Shown: piece by piece, positions 48,661 through 57,015 of the stretch
Layout of the letters: every line of letters begins with the position of its first letter
How positions within the stretch are numbered: position 1 is the stretch's first letter
Assembly: GCA_964631205.1 (NCBI GenBank)
Contig: CAZVWU010000001.1
Coordinates: 1-64,000 of the forward strand
Direction: 5' to 3'
DNA: 64,000 nt
Source of the DNA: CAYYYJ01 sp964631205
GTDB taxonomy: Archaea; Aenigmatarchaeota; Aenigmatarchaeia; QMZP01; JACQNV01
Translations under genes and position numbers: made by a program
Notes under the pieces: generated by a model
The model's database searches: none
What the model saw: only the letters and a program-made list of their open reading frames with translations
What the model was told of the DNA's origin: nothing

Positions 48661-48915
48661 ATGGTTGGCGCAGTAATTGTTGTTTTTAAAATAATTCCAG
48701 ATGGAATAGAGACCTTTGAATCTGTAAAAAAAGATGTGGAAAAATTCGGCCCCAAAAGGGTTGAAGAAGAGGAAGTCGCTTTCGGATTAAAGGCAGTAAA
48801 AGCAACCTTCCTTGTCCCAGAGATAGATGGAAAAATGGACGAGCTGGAACAAAACCTTAATTCAATAGAACACGTCGGCGGGGTTGAAGTTGTCGCGATG
48901 TCACGGAGCTTGTGA
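48661..48915 (+). CDS. ef1b: Translation elongation factor aEF1B (EF-1 beta)
   Basis: An 84-residue guanine-nucleotide exchange domain for aEF1A: AVIVVFKIIPDG, then FGLKAVKATFLVPE and the ending VGGVEVVAMSRSL. Length is typical for archaea. I use ATG 48661; an upstream frame overlaps the zinc-ribbon gene. Its 3' end overlaps a convergent unknown gene by 15 nt. Confidence 0.93.
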   Translation: MVGAVIVVFKIIPDGIETFESVKKDVEKFGPKRVEEEEVAFGLKAVKATFLVPEIDGKMDELEQNLNSIEHVGGVEVVAMSRSL

Positions 48916-49419
48916 ATCTAAATTAACTTCTGGAATACTGCCTGATAATATTCCTAACATAAGATTACCGCTATAGATTTCTCTATTGTACCTTATTGTC
49001 TTACCCAAAATATCATCTAATGTGCAATTTTTCATATATGGATCAGTGAGTTTTTTAAACTCTCTGAGAAACTTATTCCACTTATCTAGTGGAAAATCAT
49101 CATTCATACCACCGCCTACCAGGCAGGTATAAGGGTCATCCCGATCGAAAGCATATATTACGAAAGCTGCATCATCAGTGTTCCTATCATTAAAATCGCC
49201 CTCTTGCCCTTTTTCAAGGTCGTACTGGAAAAAAATTCCGTGACCTCTGGATTTCACTTCTTCATATCTCTGTAATACCGATGTTGAAAAAGCTTTAACA
49301 GAATATCCTTCACGTACTGCCCGAAAAACAGTCACCATACTTCTTGGCAATCTAAACGATACCTGGCCTCTCTGGTCATCGTCAAGATCATCACGAAGAT
49401 CGTCAATGTGTATTCCCAT
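48901..49419 (-). CDS. Hypothetical protein
   Basis: A 172-residue acidic protein, no signal peptide. VSFRLPRSMVTVFRAVREG near residues 21-39 might form a ribbon-helix-helix-like segment, but I cannot name the family. The start (ATATGGGAAT at 49419) matches the start sequence of several other unknown genes. A 10-codon frame with the same ATATGGGAATA start lies 57 nt upstream (49446-49478). Confidence 0.5.
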   Translation of the reverse strand: MGIHIDDLRDDLDDDQRGQVSFRLPRSMVTVFRAVREGYSVKAFSTSVLQRYEEVKSRGHGIFFQYDLEKGQEGDFNDRNTDDAAFVIYAFDRDDPYTCLVGGGMNDDFPLDKWNKFLREFKKLTDPYMKNCTLDDILGKTIRYNREIYSGNLMLGILSGSIPEVNLDSQAP

Positions 49420-49507
49420 ATCACAATTAATTAAGAAATTAAAGCTTATTTTTCTTCAGGCTCTTCAGGTATTCCCATATTAGAACTAGTCTGGAAAACT
49501 TTAAATA

Positions 49508-50041
49508 TTACTTTTTCTTCTCTTTGGATTCTTTTTTCTTTGCAGGTTCCAGTTTTTTTGTTTCAATTGTCATATCGCTTAGCGAAATTGGCTTTTTCTC
49601 CTTTTCCTGCTCAAGCAATTTCGCTTTTTCTGCAGCAAGGTCGCTTATTGTGACAGGCTTTTCTTTCTTCGGCTGCTCTTTTGGCTTTTCAGCTTCAGCC
49701 CTCTTTTTTATTTCATCTTTTTTATATGCCTTTTCAGTTTTCTGCTCATTCATCTTTTTTATCTCTTCATCTGACGGGATTTTCAATTTGAATTTCTCCA
49801 GAACTTCGGCTTCCTTTTTCAGGAGTTCGAGTATCTCCTCGTCCCCCGAATCAGCTTTTATTTTTATTTTTGCCTGAAGCGGTTCAAGGTGCTCTATATT
49901 GCATTTGCGTTTCCTTACTCCAGTCAGGATTTTCGGGCCTGTGACAAAAACAAAATCTTTCCCAGATTTGTCCAGAACTACGCAAAGCTTCCCTGCTTCC
50001 CTGCCTGCTGTTTTCAAGCACAACCTTCCTGTTTCAAACAT
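49508..50041 (-). CDS. rpl14e: Ribosomal protein eL14 with long charged tail
   Basis: A 177-residue protein. Residues 1 to about 55 are the eL14 KOW/SH3 domain (GRLCLKTAGREAGKLCVVLD, then KRKCNIEHLEPL). Archaeal eL14 is usually about 80-100 residues; here about 100 extra residues are Lys/Glu-rich, with two similar pieces (PVTISDLAAEKAKLLEQEKE and PISLSDMTIETKKLE). A family 1 palindrome occupies the 5' leader. Last gene of the spc remnant. Confidence 0.88.
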   Translation of the reverse strand: MFETGRLCLKTAGREAGKLCVVLDKSGKDFVFVTGPKILTGVRKRKCNIEHLEPLQAKIKIKADSGDEEILELLKKEAEVLEKFKLKIPSDEEIKKMNEQKTEKAYKKDEIKKRAEAEKPKEQPKKEKPVTISDLAAEKAKLLEQEKEKKPISLSDMTIETKKLEPAKKKESKEKKK

Positions 50042-50055
50042 ATAGGTAACCTAAA

Positions 50056-50107
50056 GAAGAATGAAAATAGGTTCTCATTCAATTTTTTCAAGAACCTATT
50101 TCTATCC
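50056..50107 (-). repeat. Family 1 palindrome between eL34 and eL14
   Basis: Arms AAATAGGTTCT (50065-50075) and AGAACCTATTT (50091-50101), 11 bp, 15-nt loop. The stem sequence is the same as in the SRP RNA copy (8793-8831), the loops differ. Confidence 0.75.
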
Positions 50108-50108
50108 T

Positions 50109-50396
50109 CTAGTCCTCTAACCCTCCCTTAATTTTCAAGAACCTGCTTTTTACTTCAAGCCTCATGCAGGATGAGCACAAATTCCCGCCATAAGGCCTGT
50201 CAGGCCTGTATTTAGACCCTGCCAGCTTATGTAGCTTTGCCTGCCTTAGCCTCGGGATCCCAGACAGCTCTGATTTGCATGCAGCACAGCTGGCCTTCTC
50301 CGGCCTTCTCCTCTCATAGTGCACAACATTTTTCCCACTGGGCCTGACCCTTTTTATTTTTCTCAGCTTTGTTGACCTCAATGCTCTTCTTACCAT
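50109..50396 (-). CDS. rpl34e: Ribosomal protein eL34
   Basis: A 95-residue eL34: RRALRSTKLRKIKRVRPSGK, then zinc site CAACKSEL ... CSSCMR, and basic ends. Typical length. It sits in its usual archaeal position downstream of SecY and the EMC3-like gene. Confidence 0.94.
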   Translation of the reverse strand: MVRRALRSTKLRKIKRVRPSGKNVVHYERRRPEKASCAACKSELSGIPRLRQAKLHKLAGSKYRPDRPYGGNLCSSCMRLEVKSRFLKIKGGLED

Positions 50397-50409
50397 AGAT
50401 CATATAATT

Positions 50410-50577
50410 CTATAATTTCCTTTCAGACAATTCATTCCTGCACTTGGGGCATTTGCTTGTGATTGTCACACCGCCAATTATAAATGCTGTCTCATTGTAC
50501 CGTTGGCTGTTGGCATCCTTTGAGTCCCCAAACACCACATGCTTACTGCAGGCATTGCAGTACATCAACGTCACCAT
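50410..50577 (-). CDS. Small zinc-ribbon protein
   Basis: A 55-residue protein with two CxxC knuckles (YCNACSKH and CPKCRNEL), consistent with one zinc ribbon. It lies between eL34 and the EMC3-like gene, near where many archaea keep cmk, but it is no kinase. I start at ATG 50577 (MVTLMYCNAC). Family not recognised. Confidence 0.55.
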   Translation of the reverse strand: MVTLMYCNACSKHVVFGDSKDANSQRYNETAFIIGGVTITSKCPKCRNELSERKL

Positions 50578-50607
50578 AATAATCTCCAAATACATTTTTT
50601 ATGCAAA

Positions 50608-51264
50608 CTATTGCACATCCAATAATTTTCTGACTATTAATGTTGTTGGGATAGTTATAAATATATATAACCAAAACCATGTGAGGTTAGGGCCTGCAAA
50701 AGGCGCATTGAAAGGGGCCTTTGCAACTATAAGCTCCGCGGTTATTTTGTTTGCTGAAGGCTCCCCAAATTTTAGGTAGCCCCCGTTGTAAGGCACAAGT
50801 TCTGCTTTGCTGTATTTTTCTGAATCTGCAATTACGCCATCTTTGTCTGAATCAAACCCTATTAAGGAACCTGCGCTGTAAACAACTAATTTTTGTTTCC
50901 CTTCCGCGAGATATCCTACCATATCAGCCTTTTCTCCACCTTCTCCATGGTCTATAGTTACAGAAAGCTGGCCGTACTGCGCCCCAAGCCAACCAAAGGC
51001 AACAACCACAACAAGCATTGAAACCATCATTGACCTTGTTGAATATTTCATCTGGCCATAGCTTAATTTCAGCCTTTTATCGGTATACTGCTTTACAGCC
51101 TGCTCGTCCTTGTCTTTCTGCGCCTGCTTTATTTTTTGGCCGTATTCTTCCATCTCTTTTTTTGTCTTTTTTATCTCTGTCTGCTTTGTCAGGAATTTCG
51201 AAAGCAACACCAGTAAAAAAGCCAGCGCCGATGAAAGCAAAACAACTTCAATCAGGAGGGACAT
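50608..51264 (-). CDS. EMC3/TMCO1-type membrane insertase (DUF106)
   Basis: A 218-residue YidC/Oxa1-superfamily protein. One N-terminal helix, a charged coiled-coil hairpin (TEIKKTKKEMEEYGQKIKQA), the core LKLSYGQMKYSTRSMM and two further helices match archaeal DUF106 proteins that insert membrane proteins with Sec. An external loop of about 80 residues carries DSDKDGVIADSE, an EF-hand-like acidic stretch. Position beside secY is conserved in archaea. Confidence 0.85.
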   Translation of the reverse strand: MSLLIEVVLLSSALAFLLVLLSKFLTKQTEIKKTKKEMEEYGQKIKQAQKDKDEQAVKQYTDKRLKLSYGQMKYSTRSMMVSMLVVVVAFGWLGAQYGQLSVTIDHGEGGEKADMVGYLAEGKQKLVVYSAGSLIGFDSDKDGVIADSEKYSKAELVPYNGGYLKFGEPSANKITAELIVAKAPFNAPFAGPNLTWFWLYIFITIPTTLIVRKLLDVQ

Positions 51265-51300
51265 ATCAATAAATGTTTGGCTGGTTTAAAAGCCTGAACC

Positions 51301-51843
51301 TTATGCCTTTGCAACAGAAGAAAGGTAGTCCTGCATTTCTTTTACAGTCGCTTTTATTTCCGACTTATTGACTTTTATTATTTTCATTGGGATCCCAAAC
51401 TCAGACGCGAATTTTATGCAATAGGCGCGGTTTATCTCCTGCTGCTCCTTTATTGTATGGAACTCCCTTGGTATGTCCTTGAAATCCTCCAGCCTGTTTT
51501 CAATCAGCATTATTACATCAGGCCTGAAAAGGCTAAGGAAACGGTCTGTTATCAATGGCACATATCCATAACCTTTATTTATTGTGAATGAAGCGTCGAG
51601 GACTATGTTGAATGCATTCCTTTTCGAGCTGCTGAAAACCCTTTCCAGATCCTCGTACATTGAAATATAAGAGTTCTTGACATCCGAGAGCCTTGCAAAC
51701 CCGTTTTTGACAGAATTCATCCCGCTGAAATCTATATGGTAAAAATCCTTGTAGCCTGTCCCATTGTTCAATGTGCTTATCGCCATTCCAAGAAGCTTGT
51801 TTTTGTCCGTCTGCTCAATCCCGCTGACTAGTATCAGTTTCAT
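51301..51843 (-). CDS. Archaeal AdkA-like protein lacking a P-loop
   Basis: A 180-residue protein with the secondary-structure plan of archaeal adenylate kinase (MKLILVSGI start, IVLDASFTINKGYGYVPLI where AdkA has VDTHSTVKTPKGYLAGLP, RPDVIMLIE, then YCIKFASEFGIPMKIIKV). The P-loop position reads GIEQTDKNKL, with no Gly-x-Gly-Lys-Thr. It lies where adkA normally sits, between secY and the EMC3-like gene. I infer a former AdkA turned non-catalytic or re-purposed, the enzyme role being covered by the Adk-Ndk fusion. Confidence 0.7.
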   Translation of the reverse strand: MKLILVSGIEQTDKNKLLGMAISTLNNGTGYKDFYHIDFSGMNSVKNGFARLSDVKNSYISMYEDLERVFSSSKRNAFNIVLDASFTINKGYGYVPLITDRFLSLFRPDVIMLIENRLEDFKDIPREFHTIKEQQEINRAYCIKFASEFGIPMKIIKVNKSEIKATVKEMQDYLSSVAKA

Positions 51844-51848
51844 ATCAG

Positions 51849-51980
51849 CCCTTTTCCGCGCAAAATATAACTATTACCCCTGCGGAAGTTTATAAAGGTT
51901 TGGAAAGCCAACCAGATTCCGGCTGGTATTGCTCAACAGAAGCATATAAGGCCATGCTGGAGAAGCTGAAAGAGATTTAA
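51849..51980 (+). other. Short open frame, possible gene fragment
   Basis: An in-frame stretch without ATG at its head reads ITITPAEVYKGLESQPDSGW and YCSTEAYKAMLEKLKEI before TAA at 51978-51980. The amphipathic ending looks protein-like. A TTG at 51900 would give 26 residues. GTTTATAAAG just before it could be a promoter. It may be a decayed gene end. Confidence 0.25.
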
Positions 51981-51991
51981 AAAGCCGTTGC

Positions 51992-52621
51992 TTACAGAAG
52001 CAGCATTATCATCCCAAGCAAAGCCATCCCAAAATCCTCGGCAAGGGTTATTTTTGTCAATGGGACTTTTAGGAATGTCCCCAAGCAGACGCACTGGAAC
52101 TTTTCTTTCTTTGCCAGTTTTATTCCAACGCCAAGTCCGCTAAATGACATTACAAAAATTTCTGTGATTAGAAGCGGGCGGGATGCAGGAGCCAATATCA
52201 TCGCTAATCCAAAAAATAGTTCTATGAACGGATAGATATATCCATATGCATAGGCCCTTTTCGCCAGAAGGTCGTAAGTGGAATAGCCTTCAGCAAATCC
52301 TTTCAGGTCGATGAGCTTGAGGCCAGAGAATGTAAGGAAGAACCCTATCATGAAGTAGGATATTGTTTTCTGGGCAGAATAATTGCCAAGCTGGTAATAA
52401 TCCCTGAATGCCAGAACGCTTGTAGCAAGGAGTATCAATCCTATTATCGTCGCCAAAGGCATGTAGCTTTTCCATGTCACTTTTCCAAGGCCCATGTCTT
52501 TATTTTGTCTTATGCTGGTTTCCAAAGAATTTACAGGCACGAGCTTCATCCCGCCGCACTTAGGGCATTTTCCAGGCTTTTTTTGTTTTATCTCAGGATG
52601 CATCGGGCATGTGTATTCCAT
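51992..52621 (-). CDS. Heavy-metal-binding domain fused to MauE/DoxX-like membrane protein
   Basis: A 209-residue protein. Residues 1-31, EYTCPMHPEIKQKKPGKCPK and CGGMKLVP, form a heavy-metal-binding domain common on metal-efflux pumps. After a linker come five hydrophobic helices with GLGVGIKLAKKEKFQCVCLG, as in MauE/DoxX-like quinone- or thiol-linked membrane proteins. It could handle metals or membrane redox (inference). It is inserted between secY and the adkA-like gene on the same strand. Confidence 0.75.
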   Translation of the reverse strand: MEYTCPMHPEIKQKKPGKCPKCGGMKLVPVNSLETSIRQNKDMGLGKVTWKSYMPLATIIGLILLATSVLAFRDYYQLGNYSAQKTISYFMIGFFLTFSGLKLIDLKGFAEGYSTYDLLAKRAYAYGYIYPFIELFFGLAMILAPASRPLLITEIFVMSFSGLGVGIKLAKKEKFQCVCLGTFLKVPLTKITLAEDFGMALLGMIMLLL

Positions 52622-52629
52622 ATTTTAAA

Positions 52630-54189
52630 TTACCCTTCCCCCATAAATTTCTTTATCCTTGGCGGTATATCATCCCCATGCTGGTTGACTATTTGCTCGT
52701 ACATCTGGTGAGCAATCATTGTGGCCAGCAAGATGCCTGTGCCAGTCCCTATGGCAAAAGTGAAGTCTGCAAAAGCGGCAAGTGCGCCTATCGCCGCGCC
52801 CCCCAGAACAGTTAGGTGGGGTATATACCGGTTGAGAACGCCTTCTATTATCCTTGGATCCCTCCTATGGCCTGCCACATACATTCCAACAGAGTCAATC
52901 TGATCGGCCACAGATTTGGAATCCATGCCAGATGTTTGTACCCAGAAGATCGCGAAAACTACTGAGCCCCCTATAAGGAAAAGTGAATACGTGACCATCC
53001 TTGCAAGATCATCTATGGTTATTGCAGTTAAGGATGTCACCCCGGAGGAAACAGAGAGCCCATACCAGACTAGGATGCCAAGAACAGCGAATGCTCCAAT
53101 GTATTTCAAACCCTGCTTTTTTGAAAAATGAAGGAATAATGCCCCGATTATTGCAAAGAGGCCTATGAAAACCATAAGGCTGGAAAGTGGAATTGATTGT
53201 GGAGGGAAAAGGTAGTAAATTATCCCGCCTGTGGGGTTCCCCTGGGTATCAAACGTCCCCAGTATGGAAGAGCCGCCCCTTTGGCCAAGCATCCTTGCAA
53301 CAAGCTGGACGTTCGCCAGTAGAGCCGAGACTAATATCACAGGCATGTTTGATGTGTAGAAAAATTTCAGCGGCCATCTCCTTCCAAAACCGCTAAGCGC
53401 GCCAAAAGCAAGAGGCACCTCGACCCTGATAAGCTGGGAATATATTGCTATTACTATAACAAGCAACGTAGCTATCACCGGCAGGAACCCCTGCAATAAA
53501 GCCTCCACAGGGCTTGAGCCAAGGGCTAATATTCCGTAAGGCAGGCGCCCTGCTGGCGGGTTTGCCGCATCTGGAAGGCAGGTATCTATCTGGCCTGGAG
53601 TACAGCCAATTGTAAGCGGATTGAAAATGCCTATAATCATCCCCTTTGCAACGCCCGCTAGTATGAAAAGCCCTACTCCAGACCCAAAGCCCCATTTTGT
53701 GACAACCTCATCCATGAATAAAATAATTATCCCGCCTAAAGCGAGCTGCATCATTACTAAAGGAGCCTGGCCGGGAATACTGGGTACAGCCCCGAATCCG
53801 ACAAATATGTAAGCCTCCAAAAATGAGAATGCTATTGCCAGTAATTTTTGTGTCCCTTGGAATCGCTTTTTCCCTGTCTCTGATTTCAGGTCCCATGGAA
53901 TTATTTTAGATCCTACCAAAAGCTGCAAGATTATTGATGCCGTAACTATAGGACCTATACCTAATGTAACCAAACTCCCAAAACTGGAGCCGAGGACTAT
54001 TTCCAAAAACTGCAGCCTTGGAACATTTGCCTTGTCAACCCCATAAACAACCACCTGTGTCATGAGCAGGTAGATGAACAGTATAAGTGATGTCCATTTC
54101 AGCTTTTCTGAGAACGAAAGTTTCTTGATAGGGCTAGCAACTCCTGGCAGCTTTTTTAAAATCCTGTCGTATTTTTCTGCAAATGCCAT
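52630..54189 (-). CDS. secY: Preprotein translocase subunit SecY
   Basis: A 519-residue SecY, the ten-helix channel of the Sec translocon. Motifs include LGIGPIVTASIILQLLVGSK in TM2 (plug region nearby), the cytoplasmic loop KFFYTSNMPVILVSAL, and ADQIDSVGMYVAGHRRDP near TM10. It is longer than many archaeal SecY (about 440-490), with an enlarged external loop (FNPLTIGCTPGQIDTCLPDA) containing two cysteines. It lies in a rearranged spc operon. Confidence 0.96.
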   Translation of the reverse strand: MAFAEKYDRILKKLPGVASPIKKLSFSEKLKWTSLILFIYLLMTQVVVYGVDKANVPRLQFLEIVLGSSFGSLVTLGIGPIVTASIILQLLVGSKIIPWDLKSETGKKRFQGTQKLLAIAFSFLEAYIFVGFGAVPSIPGQAPLVMMQLALGGIIILFMDEVVTKWGFGSGVGLFILAGVAKGMIIGIFNPLTIGCTPGQIDTCLPDAANPPAGRLPYGILALGSSPVEALLQGFLPVIATLLVIVIAIYSQLIRVEVPLAFGALSGFGRRWPLKFFYTSNMPVILVSALLANVQLVARMLGQRGGSSILGTFDTQGNPTGGIIYYLFPPQSIPLSSLMVFIGLFAIIGALFLHFSKKQGLKYIGAFAVLGILVWYGLSVSSGVTSLTAITIDDLARMVTYSLFLIGGSVVFAIFWVQTSGMDSKSVADQIDSVGMYVAGHRRDPRIIEGVLNRYIPHLTVLGGAAIGALAAFADFTFAIGTGTGILLATMIAHQMYEQIVNQHGDDIPPRIKKFMGEG

Positions 54190-54243
54190 ACCAATCTAAC
54201 AAATTAAAGTATTATAATTGTTCTGTTTAAATAAAGGGGTAGC

Positions 54244-55206
54244 TTATTTTTCAACATCCCTGCAGTCATATTTTTCTGTCTCCAATATTTTTATCGGCGG
54301 ATAAGTGTAAAGCTTTAGCCCGTTTGTGAGCCATTCAAATTGGTAGACTGCAACAGAGGGGTTTTCGAAGATCCCGAATATTGTTATTTGGTTTATATCT
54401 GGATCTGTCTTGAGCGCAGCAGGCAGGTTTGCAGATGCCAGGAGGTCTTGATTGCCATAATAATAAATCCTTGACTTGAGGTTTGCCTGCTGGCCTTGGG
54501 GGCCTATTGAAAGGACGACAGCAGAGTTTTTTACAAGCTCCCTTATGTTAGAAGCGGTCTCGTCATTTATTTGTATAAGTATCGAATAGCCCCCCAACCC
54601 ATTCGGGTCTGGAAAAACTTTTGTAAGTTCCGGGTCGTCTATTACAGCAACAACATCCTTTCCCTCAAAGCCAAAAACCTGGAATATTGGGGAATTGTCC
54701 TTGAAATCATAATATTTTAAGTTTATGCCATCCAGATTTACGCTCTCGCTTATTTTCAAAGCCTTTCCTGCAACCTCCATATCATTAGCGCTGGTATATT
54801 TTACTGGGTATTTTTTATCTTTTATAGCCAGCACAGTATCCCCGTTTCCATCCTGCTCAGCATGGAGGCCTATGTATGCTTTGAAATCCACATTCCCGAA
54901 GATCTTCTTTTCTGTTGCGTTATCTGCATTAAGGGCATACAATTTGAATTTCTTGGATTCCTCTTCTATATCCAGATCGCATCTTGTGAATAAATTGCAT
55001 TTTGAGTTGAGTGCCAGTGTCGCCTCAGCCTTTTGAAGAAGAGTCCCATCAAGGTCAACTGTGTAAGCCTTGGCTTCACCAGTGCCTTTGCATATTGAGG
55101 CAAGCGCACTGTTTACTCCTGGAGTTTTAACTGCTGTTTTTCCTCCTGACGTGCAGCCGCTGATTATGATTATTCCAATCAAAAAAACTGCCAGGAAAAT
55201 TCTCAT
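54244..55206 (-). CDS. Lipoprotein, unknown function
   Basis: A 320-residue protein with hydrophobic signal and lipobox ISGCTSGG (Cys18). The mature chain is mainly beta, with an internal Cys pair (CNLFTRC) and a final YDCRDVEK. No known domain. Its start overlaps the uL15 stop (4 nt, 55203-55206), so it is translated within the ribosomal operon between uL15 and SecY, an odd place for an external protein. Confidence 0.65.
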   Translation of the reverse strand: MRIFLAVFLIGIIIISGCTSGGKTAVKTPGVNSALASICKGTGEAKAYTVDLDGTLLQKAEATLALNSKCNLFTRCDLDIEEESKKFKLYALNADNATEKKIFGNVDFKAYIGLHAEQDGNGDTVLAIKDKKYPVKYTSANDMEVAGKALKISESVNLDGINLKYYDFKDNSPIFQVFGFEGKDVVAVIDDPELTKVFPDPNGLGGYSILIQINDETASNIRELVKNSAVVLSIGPQGQQANLKSRIYYYGNQDLLASANLPAALKTDPDINQITIFGIFENPSVAVYQFEWLTNGLKLYTYPPIKILETEKYDCRDVEK

Positions 55207-55628
55207 ACTTTTACTGCCTTTCCGCCTGACTTTGCTATCTTTTCTTCTGCCTTTTGCGAGAAATATTTTGCTTTTATTTCGATAGGCTTTTTCAGGTTTC
55301 CGGCTGAAAGGATTTTATCATACCCGTAACTAATAGCATCAAAAGCCCCCGCAACATTGTTTTTGTCGGCAAGCTTTTGTATGTCCCTCAAGTTTATTGC
55401 CATATAACTTGCTTTTATTTCCTTTTCCTTTAGGGACTTGAACCCCTTGGCCTTTCCCAGGTGCTCCCTGTCAAACCTGAAGAACCATGATTTTTTCTGC
55501 TTGAAAGAACCTGCATTGCCCTTGCCACCCTTGGAGCCTTTTCCCCTGTGCCTTGCTTTGTAGCCGTAGCCATGGCTGTTAGAGCCTCTCATCTTCACAA
55601 CTTTTTTTGTTTTTCTGGAATTAAGCAT
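55203..55628 (-). CDS. rpl15: Ribosomal protein uL15
   Basis: About 141 residues: KKVVKM and RGSNSHGYGYKARHRGKGSK, then GNAGSFKQKKSWFF, typical of archaeal/eukaryotic uL15, and a C-terminal Rossmann-like part with INLRDIQKL and YDKILSAG. I start at ATG 55628; a GTG-type start at 55637 adds three residues. Follows uL30 after about 50 nt. Confidence 0.94.
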   Translation of the reverse strand: MLNSRKTKKVVKMRGSNSHGYGYKARHRGKGSKGGKGNAGSFKQKKSWFFRFDREHLGKAKGFKSLKEKEIKASYMAINLRDIQKLADKNNVAGAFDAISYGYDKILSAGNLKKPIEIKAKYFSQKAEEKIAKSGGKAVKV

Positions 55629-55678
55629 ATCATGCACACTTTGCTAAAATGGATTGACATAGATTCTTAGCCTGTTCA

Positions 55679-56116
55679 TTATATCATCCTATCTATCAAT
55701 TCATTAATTTTCTCCTTCCTGTACCCGTAATCCCCTTTTGGATAAGCCTGTTTTACTGAGCTGTAGCCTTTTGAAGGCGGGGAAAGCCTTAGAGGCAGTT
55801 TTATTTCCAAATTTTTATGTGATTTCTCTTTTAGAAGTTTTTCTAATTCCTCTTTCGCTTTCTTATCATCTAATTTTTTATTCCCAGCGAGCCTGCCCCG
55901 TTTTAACAATAAATCCAGAAGTGCCTTTTCACTAATTTCCCCCCAAGTTAGGTAAGTTCTTGCTTTTTTGAGCATCCCGCCTATAATAGGGTTTTTTGGG
56001 TACAACATGCAATTATTAACCTTTTTTAATTTCAGCATCTCCATTGTATCCTCTATTTCTTTTCTCGCATTCACGCTTCCCCTTATCCGGATAATTGCAT
56101 AAAGATCTGTGCTCAT
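55679..56116 (-). CDS. rpl30: Ribosomal protein uL30
   Basis: A 145-residue uL30: YAIIRIRGSVNARKEIEDTM, MLKLKKVNNCMLYP, then LRLSPPSKGYSSVKQAYPKG near the end. Length is typical for archaea. Its ATG overlaps the uS5 stop by 4 nt. Confidence 0.94.
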   Translation of the reverse strand: MSTDLYAIIRIRGSVNARKEIEDTMEMLKLKKVNNCMLYPKNPIIGGMLKKARTYLTWGEISEKALLDLLLKRGRLAGNKKLDDKKAKEELEKLLKEKSHKNLEIKLPLRLSPPSKGYSSVKQAYPKGDYGYRKEKINELIDRMI

Positions 56117-56910
56117 ATGTCCCCTTTAACTTTACTCAAATTTTTTAGCGCATTGAAAACAGCAAATGCAAGGTTGATTCTTGATGCTGTCTGGCCTTCT
56201 GAGTTTACCCATACGTCTGTTATGCCTGCGAGCTTAAGGATTTTTTTGGTCTCTTCGCTTGCAACTATCCCTATCCCTTTTGGCCCTGGATTTAAGGTCA
56301 CTGTAACAGAACCGTGCTTTGCTGAAACTTTGAAAGGTATTGAGTGCGTTGTCCCGCAAAAGCATTCCCAGCTTCCACAACCCCTTTTGACTTTTATCAC
56401 ATTCAATTTTGCCTGGTTGACAGACTTCTCTATTGCCTGCCTATGCTCTTTTGAGGAGGCTTTCCCTATCCCCACAACACCATCCTGGTTACCTATAACA
56501 ACAAGGGAAGATGAGTTATACCTTCTTCCAGACTTATGCATCCTTGCAGTTATTCTTGTCGCAGTCCTTTTTATTCCGCCGCCTTTTCCCGGAGTCCCGC
56601 CGATGTAAATTATTTCCTGCTTGACTGAAGGTATAAGATAATCTATTATTTCCGGCTCGAGGATTAGACGCCCGCTGTCCAGAACCTGCATTATATCAGT
56701 ATATTTTCCAGCAACTATGTCCTTGCCTAATTGCGTTTTTGGTATCCACGTGGTTTCCTTGCCTTTTTCTGATTTTATAATGCCTTTTACACCTTCATCC
56801 TTCTTAATCTCCTCCACAGCTGCCGGTATTTCTGCTGCAACCTCCTCAACCACGTCAGCTGGACGCTGACCGTCGTCCCTTTCCTCATTTTCGAGTTTTT
56901 CGTCTGCCAT
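56113..56910 (-). CDS. rps5: Ribosomal protein uS5
   Basis: A 265-residue uS5 with an acidic N-terminal extension of about 60 residues before TTWIPKTQLGKDIVAGKYTD. The double-stranded RNA-binding domain (RITARMHKSGRRYNSSSLVV, NQDGVVGIGKASSKEHRQAI) and C-terminal part (RGCGSWECFCGTTHSIPFKV) are normal. It is the first gene of this partial spc operon; the usual upstream uL18, eL19 and eL32 genes are absent. Start at ATG 56910. Confidence 0.95.
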   Translation of the reverse strand: MADEKLENEERDDGQRPADVVEEVAAEIPAAVEEIKKDEGVKGIIKSEKGKETTWIPKTQLGKDIVAGKYTDIMQVLDSGRLILEPEIIDYLIPSVKQEIIYIGGTPGKGGGIKRTATRITARMHKSGRRYNSSSLVVIGNQDGVVGIGKASSKEHRQAIEKSVNQAKLNVIKVKRGCGSWECFCGTTHSIPFKVSAKHGSVTVTLNPGPKGIGIVASEETKKILKLAGITDVWVNSEGQTASRINLAFAVFNALKNLSKVKGDI

Positions 56911-57015
56911 AAAATATGATCGCAATTCTCAGTATTAGTATATGTAATATAAATATAAACCTATGGGGCAAAGGGGAAGAAAGTTTTCCTTTTAGTTTAA
57001 CAATGATAGCTAAAA

